From the NCBI GenBank assembly GCA_910584365.1, contig CAJUAF010000006.1, forward strand, positions 62,001-126,000: a stretch of DNA of 64,000 nucleotides, read 5' to 3'. The stretch comes from an uncultured Muribaculaceae bacterium (GTDB lineage: Bacteria; Bacteroidota; Bacteroidia; Bacteroidales; Muribaculaceae). Under the pieces are notes generated by a model that ran no database searches, was not told where the DNA came from, and saw only the letters and a program-made list of their open reading frames with translations. Positions 50,165 to 58,974 of this stretch are shown in pieces (the stretch's first letter is position 1; the number at the start of each line of letters is the position of its first letter). Made by a program: the position numbers and the translations under genes.

Positions 50165-52417
50165 ATGAATAAAATTTTACTCTGCGGAATTCTGGCAGCA
50201 GGATGTTGCCTGTCTTCCGGGGCCCAAAGCAAAATCAACAATGCGGGCCTGCTGCGCATCGACCAGTTCCACCGTCTGCAGGCAGAACTGGCTGAAAACG
50301 CGCCCGCCCGTGCCGCTGCTTTCAATGCCCAGACCGTGTCCGTATTCGTCACCCTCTCCGAGGGAGCAACCGCTTCCGATCTTGAGAACTGGGGCGCTAC
50401 GGTAATCGACGTCGCCGGCGACATCGTTATCGTGTCTCTCCCCCTGAACCGCGTCGAGGACCTGGCCGCCCAGGACTTCGTCCGCCTCATCGACTTCGGC
50501 TACCAGGCAGCCCCCATGATGGATCAGGCACGCAAGTTCTCCTTTGTGGAAGACATCCACGCCGGTACCGCCGAAGGGATTTCCAAAGCATACAAGGGTG
50601 AGGGAGTCTACGTAGGTCTCTACGACACCGGCCTGGACCCCAACCACGTAAACTTCACCGACCACCAGGGAGTAAGCCGCGTAAAGGCCGTCTACCTGGG
50701 CCGCGGAGGAGCAGTTTCCTCCTATGACACCCCCGCCGACGTAGCCCGCTTTGACACGGACGACCGCCGGGAATCCCACGGCACACACGTGCTTGGCACC
50801 ATCGCAGGCCGCACTGACGTCTCCGGAACATACGCCCGCGCCGAGAACACTTCCGCCAAAGTCGAGACCGGCAACATTCCCTACTACGGCGTAGCTCCCG
50901 AAGCCGACATCATCGTAGGCTGCGGTGACTTCGACAACGCATCCATCAACGCCGGTATCGGCGCAGTAATCGCCCGCGCCAAACGGGACGGCAAACCCGT
51001 GGTCGTAAACCTCTCCCTGGGCCACAACCGCGGAAGTCATGACCCCCGCGAGACCGTCAACAAATATCTTGACAGCCAGGCGAAAGACGCTATCATCGTC
51101 GTAGCGGCCGGTAACGAAGGCGGTTCGCAGATGTCCATCGAGCGCAACTTCGGCGCCGGGGGCGACATAGCCCAGACCACCATCGTCCCTGTCAGCTCCG
51201 ACCCCAACCGCCCCTCGGCAAACGCCACGGCCAAGACAATCTACTCCGCCGAATTCTGGGCTGACTCCGACATACCTTTTTATGGCGAACTCTTCCTCTT
51301 CGACAAGGTAAAACAGGAGAAGATTGCAACAAAATCTTTCTCCGGCAAGTCGGGCAGCTTCACCTGGAGTACAAACAATGACCAGGTATTCAAGCAGTAC
51401 TTCAACAACTCTTCGGTTTCCGCCCGCTGGGGTGTGGACGGTTCGACAGGCCGCTTCAACCTCTCGATGGACAACACGATCCAGGCTGTCGGCGCCGACG
51501 TAATCTTCGGTGTATATCTCGAAAGCGATGACGCCATGCGTATCAACGGTTACTGCGACGCCTACAACGAATATTCCGAAAGCGAAGTCCGCTTCGCCAA
51601 CGCCACCGGTCTGCGTCCCTCGATAACCGGCAACGACAACGGTTCCATCAACGGTATGGCCTGCGGTTACAACACCGTATCCGTCGGCGCATGGGTATCC
51701 CGCACGATGGTCCCCATGCTCAGCGGCCGTATGTACTCCTACAACGCCGGTTCCGGCGTAGGCTCGATTGCAGGTTTCTCCTCCCACGGACGTTCCGGCG
51801 ACGGTCGTATGCTCCCCATCATTTGCGCCCCCGGCGCCCAGATCATCTCTTCCGTCAGCAGCTACTGGAGCGCCCTGGGCAACGAAAGCAACTGGAGTGC
51901 CAAAGCCGACTTCAAGGGTAAGACCTACCCCTGGTACTATATGCAGGGTACTTCGATGGCCACTCCCTTCGTGACAGGCGCCATCGCCCTCTGGCTTGAA
52001 GCATTCCCCGCCATGCGTTTCGCCGAAGTCAACCAGATTCTGGAGAAGACCGCCACGAAGGATGCCTACACCGCCACTCCCGGCGAGACCGACAAATGGG
52101 GCTACGGCAAAATCAACGTACTCGAAGGCCTTAAGGAAGCTATCCGCATGAACGCTTCCGTAGAAAGCACCCTGGCTGACGCCGCTGACCAGAACCTGAT
52201 TATCGTCGACAACGGCGGCAAGCAGTTCGAAGTAAGTTGCGCCGGTGTCAACAACCTTTCCTGCAAGCTCTTCAACCTCCAGGGTATGGAAGTGGCAGCA
52301 GCCGGTTCCGCAGACGACACTATCCTCCTGGACGCTTCGTCGGTTCAGGACGGTATCTACGTGCTGTCCGTAGACGCAGCCGGCCAGAAGCTATCCCGCA
52401 AACTGGTCATCCGGTAA
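50165..52417 (+). CDS. secreted subtilisin-like serine protease (S8) with T9SS-like tail
   Basis: A 750-residue S8 peptidase with a signal peptide (MNKILLCGILAAGCCLSSGA, then QS), an inhibitor-like propeptide (about 20-110) and the catalytic triad D154 (GLYDTGLDP), H205 (ESHGTHVLG) and S597 (GTSMATPFV); N in AAGNEGG supports the oxyanion hole. An insertion between H and S (about 330-480) is a beta-rich domain common in Bacteroidales S8 enzymes. The last 75 residues (CKLFNLQGMEVAAAGSADDT, then YVLSVDAAGQKLSRKLVIR) resemble a type IX secretion sorting domain. It is divergent from the SusC/SusD operon. Confidence 0.93.
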   Translation: MNKILLCGILAAGCCLSSGAQSKINNAGLLRIDQFHRLQAELAENAPARAAAFNAQTVSVFVTLSEGATASDLENWGATVIDVAGDIVIVSLPLNRVEDLAAQDFVRLIDFGYQAAPMMDQARKFSFVEDIHAGTAEGISKAYKGEGVYVGLYDTGLDPNHVNFTDHQGVSRVKAVYLGRGGAVSSYDTPADVARFDTDDRRESHGTHVLGTIAGRTDVSGTYARAENTSAKVETGNIPYYGVAPEADIIVGCGDFDNASINAGIGAVIARAKRDGKPVVVNLSLGHNRGSHDPRETVNKYLDSQAKDAIIVVAAGNEGGSQMSIERNFGAGGDIAQTTIVPVSSDPNRPSANATAKTIYSAEFWADSDIPFYGELFLFDKVKQEKIATKSFSGKSGSFTWSTNNDQVFKQYFNNSSVSARWGVDGSTGRFNLSMDNTIQAVGADVIFGVYLESDDAMRINGYCDAYNEYSESEVRFANATGLRPSITGNDNGSINGMACGYNTVSVGAWVSRTMVPMLSGRMYSYNAGSGVGSIAGFSSHGRSGDGRMLPIICAPGAQIISSVSSYWSALGNESNWSAKADFKGKTYPWYYMQGTSMATPFVTGAIALWLEAFPAMRFAEVNQILEKTATKDAYTATPGETDKWGYGKINVLEGLKEAIRMNASVESTLADAADQNLIIVDNGGKQFEVSCAGVNNLSCKLFNLQGMEVAAAGSADDTILLDASSVQDGIYVLSVDAAGQKLSRKLVIR

Positions 52418-52491
52418 TCCTCTCCGGAAGTTGACAAAAAATCCTCAACTCTGGCCGATTTGTCCTATATAAGACAAAACCAGACAAAAAG

Positions 52492-52524
52492 TTGCGGATT
52501 TTAACACAAGTTTTCGTAACTTTG
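52492..52524 (+). promoter_or_regulatory. promoter of the DUF4421 gene
   Basis: TTG at 52492-52494, 22 bases, then TAACTTTG at 52517-52524. The start would be near 52530. That makes the ATG at 52532 leaderless and gives the ATG at 52565 a 35-base leader. Confidence 0.55.
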
Positions 52525-52564
52525 CGGCCAAATGGAGAAGAGCCGCATTAAAATAAGCAATGCT

Positions 52565-53644
52565 ATGAGCCGACAGAATTCCGCAAGGACTTTTCTGGCG
52601 GCTCTTGCTATTTTCATCGCTCTCTTCTGCGGCGCCCCCCAGAAGGCGCGGGCGGACTTCCTGAACCTCGACAGCATTGCCTCCTGGGGAAAATTCCCGC
52701 GGTTCTGCGTCAACACCTACCGCTGGGGGGACCGATTCTTCAACGGCTACGACTCGACCTACGTGCAGGGCTCGGGCCACCGCCTGAACATCAAGGCCAA
52801 GGCAGACAGCTGGATGGATGTCTATGATTTCCGGTTCAAGGACCATTACAAACTGAGTTTCGAGAATCACCCCTCCACCTCTATGGGGCTGTGGCTTACG
52901 TATATGGCTGTCTCGGTGGGCTACGATGTCAACGTCAGCAAAATCTTCAACCCTTCGCAGGGTGCGAGGAAAAGGTTCGACTTCCAGTTCAACTGTATGC
53001 TCTTCGCCGCCGAATACTATTCGATTGACAATACCGTAGGGATGACTATATCCCGCATGGGGTACCCCGACAGAATGAAGCGCGTCAGGATTAACTTCGA
53101 CGGCTTCCACTCCAACAGCTGGGGACTGAATCTTTACTATTTCTTCAACCACAAGCATTATTCCCAGGCCGCAGCATTCCATTATTCAAAGATTCAGGTA
53201 AAAAGTGCCGGCTCGCTGTATGCCGGATTTGCCTACTGGCAGCAGAAATATGACATGGACTTCACCGGCGTCATGGAAGCCCTCGGGATGCCCCCCTCCC
53301 TGTCGGAGTGGGAAAACCATTACCGGGTCTCCAACAAGAATTATGCCATAAAAATCGGATATGCCTATAACTGGGTGTTCCACCCCGGATGGTGCGTGGG
53401 AATTTCCGAGGCACCGACCATCGGAATCCGGGACGGATACATCAATATGCCTCAAGAGCAGAAGACTTCTTTCTCGCTGAGCAACCGTTTCCGCGCATCG
53501 CTGATCTATAACCGCAATAAGCGGTGGTTCTTCGGGATAGTGGGAAACGTCGATACCGGACTCGTATACGACAAGCAGCACACACTACTCTCCAATAATT
53601 TCTCCCTCGAAGCCTCGGCCGGATTCCGGTTTGACATCTGGTAA
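52565..53644 (+). CDS. DUF4421 family outer-membrane protein
   Basis: A 359-residue protein with signal peptide (MSRQNSARTFLAALAIFIAL, cleavage after ARA), then the DUF4421 barrel-like domain (FPRFCVNTYRWGDRFFNGYD, TYMAVSVGYDVNV, FHSNSWGLNLYYFFNHKHY, NRFRASLIYNRNKRWFFGIV). The family is restricted to Bacteroidetes and of unknown function. The upstream ATG at 52532 would add 11 residues before the signal; I chose 52565 on signal-peptide grounds. It is followed five bases later by a small membrane-protein gene. Confidence 0.85.
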   Translation: MSRQNSARTFLAALAIFIALFCGAPQKARADFLNLDSIASWGKFPRFCVNTYRWGDRFFNGYDSTYVQGSGHRLNIKAKADSWMDVYDFRFKDHYKLSFENHPSTSMGLWLTYMAVSVGYDVNVSKIFNPSQGARKRFDFQFNCMLFAAEYYSIDNTVGMTISRMGYPDRMKRVRINFDGFHSNSWGLNLYYFFNHKHYSQAAAFHYSKIQVKSAGSLYAGFAYWQQKYDMDFTGVMEALGMPPSLSEWENHYRVSNKNYAIKIGYAYNWVFHPGWCVGISEAPTIGIRDGYINMPQEQKTSFSLSNRFRASLIYNRNKRWFFGIVGNVDTGLVYDKQHTLLSNNFSLEASAGFRFDIW

Positions 53645-53649
53645 CGCCA

Positions 53650-54009
53650 ATGAAACCGATGACCCACAGCGAAATACGCGGCACCCTCCTGTTACTGGCC
53701 CTGCTTCTGGCCATCGTGGGCGCCACGGCCCTTTGGCGCGGGCGCACATCCGGAGAGGCAGCCGAAAGGCATCTTGAAGTAGCTGGCAGTGTCAATGCCG
53801 ATTCCCTGCTGCTTGAGCGTCAGGTCCGGAAAATGGAAACTGAAGATTCTCTCGGACACCAGAAAAGGCACCTCCAGCGGAACTCCCCCGACAGTACATC
53901 TCTCGGGAGCCGTTCCCAGCGCCGTGCAGAACGGAAACGCCGGCCGCTCCCCTCCCCTGCCCCGAGTCCGCTGGACCGACCAGCTCCAGTCTCCTCCTCC
54001 GCAAACTGA
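53650..54009 (+). CDS. small membrane protein with basic, proline-rich tail
   Basis: A 119-residue hypothetical protein. One transmembrane helix (LLLLALLLAIVGATALW, about 13-29) is followed by a polar region, an arginine/lysine cluster near 90 (SQRRAERKRRPLP) and a Pro/Ser tail (SPAPSPLDRPAP). I do not recognise the family. It starts five bases after the DUF4421 stop, so the two are probably one operon, and a strong hairpin follows. Topology is likely N-in with the tail in the periplasm, although the basic cluster would also fit a cytoplasmic tail. Confidence 0.6.
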   Translation: MKPMTHSEIRGTLLLLALLLAIVGATALWRGRTSGEAAERHLEVAGSVNADSLLLERQVRKMETEDSLGHQKRHLQRNSPDSTSLGSRSQRRAERKRRPLPSPAPSPLDRPAPVSSSAN

Positions 54010-54100
54010 TTCCGGGGATTATCATACAAAAAAACTTCCCCGAAAAAAACGTCCACCATCCGAACCATTCCGACGGCACCATCACCATCCGGGCGAAAAA

Positions 54101-54139
54101 AGGCGATGTGCCAAAATTCTGAATTTTGACACACCGCCT
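54101..54139. terminator. bidirectional terminator, shared palindrome type
   Basis: Arms AGGCG-A-TGTG and CACA-C-CGCCT, with an inner CAAAATTC/GAATTTTG stem, between convergent genes. Its 25-base core matches the hairpin at 17874-17912 at 21 positions, including the same C-A mismatch. Confidence 0.75.
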
Positions 54140-54191
54140 AAATATGATCTGACTGTTTATCCGGCCATTGACCGGACAACAGACAATCTGC

Positions 54192-54413
54192 TTACTTATC
54201 CTGTACGAGGGCGAAAAGAAGATCCTTCTCATCATCGGGATTGGTCTGAATCTCGACCTTCCCTTCGCGGGCCAGCCAGCCCACAGCTGCGAAAATCTCT
54301 TCTTTCTTGAGTTTGGTCTCCTTTTTGAGCTGTTTGAAGCCAACGACTACATCCTTGTCGTTGAGGGCGGTCCAAACCAGGCCGGCCCAGGTTCCAATTG
54401 CTTCTGCGTTCAT
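54192..54413 (-). CDS. small winged helix-turn-helix protein (DUF2582-like)
   Basis: A 73-residue protein (MNAEAIGTWAGLVWTALNDK, FKQLKKETKLKKEEIFAAVG, WLAREGKVEIQTNPD) with the pattern of the small winged-helix DUF2582 family. It may bind nucleic acid, but the family is uncharacterised. The ORF is open much further upstream, to 54587. The start is placed at 54413 because the family begins there and the -7 box TAATTTTG (54528-54535) gives a leader of about 105 bases. Confidence 0.82.
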   Translation of the reverse strand: MNAEAIGTWAGLVWTALNDKDVVVGFKQLKKETKLKKEEIFAAVGWLAREGKVEIQTNPDDEKDLLFALVQDK

Positions 54414-54638
54414 TGTTAATTGAATTAAACTATTATACATCTGAAACGGAATCGAGGATTGCGGCAACACAGGATTCCGTTCCCAAAAATTGCTCTCAGT
54501 TTGAATTATTTGGCTACCGTTGCACTGCAAAATTATGTAATTTTTTGAAAATAACCTAATTAAGCGGATGCATTTTTTGCCATTCATTTCTATAACAATC
54601 TACAATCCCCTAATGTTCAACCCCTTACAGAGACATAA

Positions 54639-55565
54639 TTATTTTATGTCAATGTCGTTTTTTTCTAACTGTTCGACGCATTCCTGTAATTTCATCGTCA
54701 GATGGGCCGCTCCTACATCCGTATTCAGATGCATCAGATCGGCAAAATCATTGTCGGTGAAAGTAGTGTCACGGAATAGATTGATCACCGCCACTCCATA
54801 TTGCTGCCGCAGCATTTCGACGCGCCGCAGCATTTCCTTCTCCTGGGCTTCACTGACAAAATCCAGGAACCGGCGCGACACCGGCGGAATATACAAAATA
54901 ACTTTTACCGAATGCAGGCAGCACAAATCCAACAAAGCCGCATACTCCCGGTAATTCGTTTCAAGCCACCGCCAGTCAGACGCCGTCTGTACAGTGGCAA
55001 TCAGGGTATTTTCTTTCCAGTCCGGTTTCCGAACAGCCAAAACAGGCATCATGGAGTGGCCTAAAGAATCAGCTGCAATCGGAGAGATCACCCAGGGCAA
55101 CAGTTTCGTCCGGACTTCATCCGGATAGAAAATCTGGAGACCGTAACGCGAGAATAATGAGTATTTGTCAGTCCCGAAATCCGTTCCGAGAAAAATCCAT
55201 CTCGGATTATAATCCTTGTCCGCAGGGCAATCAAACAAAGAGAAATACGACATTTCCAGGATGACTCTCTTCAGATGCGGCATCTTGTCTATGCTGGCTT
55301 TAAAAATATGATAGTTCATGGAAATATCATGACTGTTAAACGCTACATTAAAAGCATCGTCAAGAGTCCATACGGCCGGAGAAACACCCCAGAAAGTAAC
55401 AGAAGAACCCATGAAGAGGGTTTCTATATCTTTCCCATGATTCTGAATATACCTGCTCTTTTCGGAATAAAGATTGGAGGAATTTCGGGAAACACACTCA
55501 ATTCCGGCCAAACCGAGGATTATCAGCAGTCCAAAAATAAACAGATTGACAACAAATCTCCTCAT
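54639..55565 (-). CDS. SGNH-like partner of MBOAT O-acyltransferase
   Basis: A 308-residue protein with one N-terminal membrane anchor (FVVNLFIFGLLIILGLAGI). A GSS motif (TLFMGSSVTFWGVSPAVW, near residue 50) fits the SGNH nucleophile block I. A late D-x-x-H (DLMHLNTDVG, near 280) fits block V. SGNH proteins paired with MBOAT enzymes (PatB, AlgJ/AlgX or DltD analogues) transfer acetyl groups to polysaccharides in the periplasm. The gene follows the MBOAT gene after 3 bases. The codon use is AT-rich compared with the flanks. Confidence 0.72.
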   Translation of the reverse strand: MRRFVVNLFIFGLLIILGLAGIECVSRNSSNLYSEKSRYIQNHGKDIETLFMGSSVTFWGVSPAVWTLDDAFNVAFNSHDISMNYHIFKASIDKMPHLKRVILEMSYFSLFDCPADKDYNPRWIFLGTDFGTDKYSLFSRYGLQIFYPDEVRTKLLPWVISPIAADSLGHSMMPVLAVRKPDWKENTLIATVQTASDWRWLETNYREYAALLDLCCLHSVKVILYIPPVSRRFLDFVSEAQEKEMLRRVEMLRQQYGVAVINLFRDTTFTDNDFADLMHLNTDVGAAHLTMKLQECVEQLEKNDIDIK

Positions 55566-55568
55566 GAT

Positions 55569-56993
55569 TCAGAATTGAAAATAGATAAATGCCTGCTCCG
55601 TACCAGCCATGACGAATGTCAGCATCGTCAAAACCCAATAGAAAGACCATCTGACACTTCTGTATCTCAAAAGTCCTTTTGCCGGAAAATCCAATCCAAA
55701 AGAACGTTTCCGATTCAGAAATTCAAATGTCATCATTATCATTACGGCCACAAGACATGGCCAAAAACGTATCATATCTACTCGTTCGCCGGGTGCGAAG
55801 ATAGCAAGCTTGTATAAGTATATAGCATTTCCGTAAACAGAATATGACCTGAATATAATCCAGCCAATCACAATAAAACAAAAGGTGACAAAAACAGCGG
55901 CACCTTTATACCAGACACGTATCCCCTCTCTCCGGAAGTATTTGTCAATCAGTATCAGTATCGCTATAAGGACACCATTATACAATCCCCACAATATATA
56001 AGTATATCTGGCTCCATGCCACAATCCGGACAAGGCAAAGACAATCAATATATTGAATATCATTCTTGCCATCCCCTTACGATTGCCCCCCAAAGGAAGA
56101 TATACATAGTCTCTGAACCACGATTGCAACGTAATATGCCAACGTCGCCAGAATTCTTTGATATTTTTGGAAAAATAAGGAAGCCTGAAATTTTCTGACA
56201 GACGGATACCTAATAAACGTCCACATCCGACAGCTATATCACAGTAGCCTGAAAAGTCTCCGTAAATCTGGAATGTGAAAAAGACAGCGCCCAACAAAAG
56301 CGAAAAAGCGTCCAGCTCCTCGAAACGCACAAAGGTCTGATTAACAAAAATCGCACAGTTATCAGCAACGACCATCTTCTTGAATAATCCCCAAAGGATC
56401 CGTTTCATACCTTCGACGCCTTCCCGATAACTGAATTCACGTTTACACTGAAATTGTGGTAACAGCCTGTCCGCCTTTTCAATAGGACCTGCGACCATCT
56501 GCGGGAAGAAACTCATGAAAGCGAAAAATGATATAATATCCCTGGTAGGCGCAATGTTATTGCGATAGACATCAATTGTATATCCGAGGGCCTGAAATGT
56601 AAAGAAACTTATGCCAACCGGCAGAACAAGGTTAAGAGATACCCAGTCAAGGGTTATTCCGAAACAAGCAGCCAGTTTCACGGTGCTTAGCGTAAAGAAA
56701 TCGAGATATTTGTACACGCACAATACGCCGACGTTAATAGCGACTGCACTCCATAATATTATTCTTTTTATACTGGCCGACGTCCTGAATTTTCCAAGCA
56801 AAAGGCCGCTGCAGAAACTGCACAGGGTGTATCCCCCAAGAAGAAACATATATCTCCAGTCCCACCAGCCATAGAACACATAGCTCGCCGCCACGACAAA
56901 TAGATTTTGCCACCGGACCCACCTCCGGAGAGCCCAGTAAAGGAAGAACACAATCGGCAAAAAGATCAGAAATTCTAAAGAAACAAAGTGCAT
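55569..56993 (-). CDS. MBOAT family membrane O-acyltransferase (AlgI/PatA-like)
   Basis: A 474-residue multi-pass membrane protein starting with the family's usual MHFVSLEFLIFLPIVFFLYW. The conserved elements are FFPQMVAGPIEKADRLLPQF, the Gly/Asp-rich QIYGDFSGYCDIAVG, FWRRWHITLQSWFRDYVYLP and the catalytic histidine in LSGLWHGARYTYILWGLYNG. MBOAT proteins move acetyl groups from the cytoplasm across the membrane for transfer to polysaccharide by a partner, here the SGNH protein downstream. The ATG at 57011 would add six residues; 56993 matches relatives. A -7 box TAACTTTG (57021-57028) lies upstream. Confidence 0.92.
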   Translation of the reverse strand: MHFVSLEFLIFLPIVFFLYWALRRWVRWQNLFVVAASYVFYGWWDWRYMFLLGGYTLCSFCSGLLLGKFRTSASIKRIILWSAVAINVGVLCVYKYLDFFTLSTVKLAACFGITLDWVSLNLVLPVGISFFTFQALGYTIDVYRNNIAPTRDIISFFAFMSFFPQMVAGPIEKADRLLPQFQCKREFSYREGVEGMKRILWGLFKKMVVADNCAIFVNQTFVRFEELDAFSLLLGAVFFTFQIYGDFSGYCDIAVGCGRLLGIRLSENFRLPYFSKNIKEFWRRWHITLQSWFRDYVYLPLGGNRKGMARMIFNILIVFALSGLWHGARYTYILWGLYNGVLIAILILIDKYFRREGIRVWYKGAAVFVTFCFIVIGWIIFRSYSVYGNAIYLYKLAIFAPGERVDMIRFWPCLVAVMIMMTFEFLNRKRSFGLDFPAKGLLRYRSVRWSFYWVLTMLTFVMAGTEQAFIYFQF

Positions 56994-57020
56994 CTTCCGG
57001 AGATTTTTCAAAAGTCAGCA

Positions 57021-57058
57021 CAAAGTTAAGTATTTATCCCGGGATTTTCATAATTTTG
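57021..57058. promoter_or_regulatory. divergent -7 boxes of the MBOAT and rsgA genes
   Basis: Minus-strand TAACTTTG at 57021-57028 and plus-strand TAATTTTG at 57051-57058, 22 bases apart, back to back. The plus box gives rsgA a leader of about 15 bases. Neither has a visible -33 TTTG. Confidence 0.5.
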
Positions 57059-57079
57059 CATTATAAAGAAAACTATCCG

Positions 57080-58069
57080 ATGAAAAAAGACAAAAACTCC
57101 ACGCTGGTTAAAACCGACATCGCCGAACGGACTGAAGGACTGGTTATCAAGACAACCGGTTCGAGCTATGAGGTGCTGCCCGACGGAGGAGGTGCGACAC
57201 TGGCCTGCAAGGTCAAGGGTAATTTCAGACTGAAAGGAATCCGGACCACAAACCCGGTGACGGTCGGTGACCGGGTCACCGCACTGGTGAATCCCGACGG
57301 CTCGGCCTACATTACGGCAATTCAGCCGCGCAAGAACTACATTATACGCCGGGCAAGCAATCTGTCGAAAGAGGCGAGCATCCTGGCTGCCAATCTCGAC
57401 GGCGCAATGCTCGTGGCCACGCTGAAACATCCGGTGACCTCGACAACATTCATTGACCGTTTCCTCGCCACGGCCGAGGCATATCAGGTCAAGGCTACCC
57501 TGGTCATCAATAAGACCGACCTGCTCGACACGCCCGAAGACCGGGAGCTGCTGGAAGCCGTAACATATCTATATGACTCAATCGGATATCCCGTCATCCA
57601 GGTATCGGCGAAATCAGGCGAGGGACTCCGGCGGCTGCAGGATGCGCTGAAAGAAAAAGTGACGCTGATGTCGGGAAATTCAGGTGTGGGGAAAAGTACG
57701 CTGATCAATGCCCTGATTCCGGGGCTGGATCTCAGGACGGCGGCAATATCAGATGTGCATGACCAGGGAACCCACACTACTACATTTTCCGAGATGTTTC
57801 CCCTCCCCGAAGGCGGCTGGATAATCGACACCCCGGGAGTGCGCGGATTCGGCACCATCGAAATCGGCGCCCAGGAGGCTTCGCATTATTTTCCGGAAAT
57901 TTTCCGAATCTCCGGTGACTGCCGTTTCAACAACTGCACCCACACCCATGAGCCGGGATGCGCCGTCCTGGCGGCTCTGGAGGAAAACCATATCGCCCGT
58001 TCCCGCTATAATTCCTATATTTCGATTCTTCAGGATTCCGAAGAAGGCAAATACCGCGCTCCTTTCTGA
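57080..58069 (+). CDS. rsgA: ribosome small subunit-dependent GTPase A
   Basis: A 329-residue RsgA, which helps late 30S maturation. OB-fold N-domain (about 17-85), then a circularly permuted GTPase with G4 NKTD at 144-147 before G1 GNSGVGKST at 199-207 and G3 DTPGVRGFG near 250, and a C-terminal zinc knuckle (CRFNNCTHTHEPGC). The ATG at 57080 is chosen because the frame's earlier start lies within the -7 region. It is divergent from the MBOAT gene and convergent with the NlpC/P60 gene. Confidence 0.96.
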   Translation: MKKDKNSTLVKTDIAERTEGLVIKTTGSSYEVLPDGGGATLACKVKGNFRLKGIRTTNPVTVGDRVTALVNPDGSAYITAIQPRKNYIIRRASNLSKEASILAANLDGAMLVATLKHPVTSTTFIDRFLATAEAYQVKATLVINKTDLLDTPEDRELLEAVTYLYDSIGYPVIQVSAKSGEGLRRLQDALKEKVTLMSGNSGVGKSTLINALIPGLDLRTAAISDVHDQGTHTTTFSEMFPLPEGGWIIDTPGVRGFGTIEIGAQEASHYFPEIFRISGDCRFNNCTHTHEPGCAVLAALEENHIARSRYNSYISILQDSEEGKYRAPF

Positions 58070-58164
58070 GGGAGCGTCTTCCAGCGGGATGTTCCGGAAG
58101 GCTGCTATCCGCCCCACACGACCGGGAAGCGAGGCAGTCTCAAAAAAACAGGTAATAACGGAAC

Positions 58165-58962
58165 TCAATCATTGAAATTGCTGGAAAAAATCGAATCGAC
58201 TTTTTCGTTAATAAGCAAATCAAGCAAGTCGATTGAGACCGCCGGGGGAAGCGCACCCGACGCGGATGTTTCCGCCGGCGCTGCGTCCGGAATTCCGGCG
58301 GATGCCGGTGCGGGAACAGGAGCGGATGCCGTCAGGTCCTCCGGGACCGGAGGGAGCGACGGCGCAGGGGGGAGCGAAATCTTCCCTCCCTTGCCGCGGT
58401 TCAACGCCGCGTAAGCCCGCGGAGCGCCGTCGACGCGCGCTCCGGTAAAATAACGGTCACCCCAGTAACCGGAATCAAAACCGCTGACCATCACCCCCCG
58501 CGAGGAGGAAGCGTGAATCATGCGCCCCTGCCCGATATACAGCCCGACATGAGAGACCTTATCCTCCTTTTTCCCGGGCGCGAAGAACACCAGGTCGCCC
58601 GGACGCATCTTGTTACGCGCTACGGGGGTACAATATCGAACCTGGTCGCGGGTCGTCCGCGGAATCTTCAGTTCGCACACATTATTGAACACGCTCATAA
58701 CCAGCCCCGAACAGTCGGTCCCCTGTTTCGAGGCTCCGCCATATACATAGCGGGTCCCCAGCCACCCCCCGGCTTCAGAAATCAGCGCGCGCGCCATCGG
58801 GTCGTCAATCTCCCGGAGACAATCCTCCAGGGTCAGACGGTCGCGGCGCGGATCATAGGTCTGACCGCCCCCGGATGCCGACTGCCTGGACTTGCATCCG
58901 GTCAGCGACGCCAGAGCGGCTATGACGGCAAACAATATGAGGAACTTTCTGTGTAGCGACAT
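58165..58962 (-). CDS. NlpC/P60 (C40) peptidoglycan hydrolase lipoprotein
   Basis: A 265-residue lipoprotein (signal MSLHRKFLILFAVIAALASL, lipobox TGC at 21-23). The C40 domain (about 55-190) has catalytic C84 (GTDCSGLV), H138 (VSHVGLYIG) and third residue H150 (MIHASS). Such enzymes cut cross-link stem peptides of peptidoglycan. The C-terminal 75 residues are proline- and alanine-rich low complexity. The leader is very short: the promoter (58975-59006) places the start of transcription about 6-8 bases from the ATG. Confidence 0.93.
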   Translation of the reverse strand: MSLHRKFLILFAVIAALASLTGCKSRQSASGGGQTYDPRRDRLTLEDCLREIDDPMARALISEAGGWLGTRYVYGGASKQGTDCSGLVMSVFNNVCELKIPRTTRDQVRYCTPVARNKMRPGDLVFFAPGKKEDKVSHVGLYIGQGRMIHASSSRGVMVSGFDSGYWGDRYFTGARVDGAPRAYAALNRGKGGKISLPPAPSLPPVPEDLTASAPVPAPASAGIPDAAPAETSASGALPPAVSIDLLDLLINEKVDSIFSSNFND

Positions 58963-58974
58963 AATTTTATCTCA

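Noticed and set aside
54414..54587. N-terminal extension of the small winged-helix protein
   Set aside because: The added residues do not resemble the family, and the region contains the -7 box of the gene.
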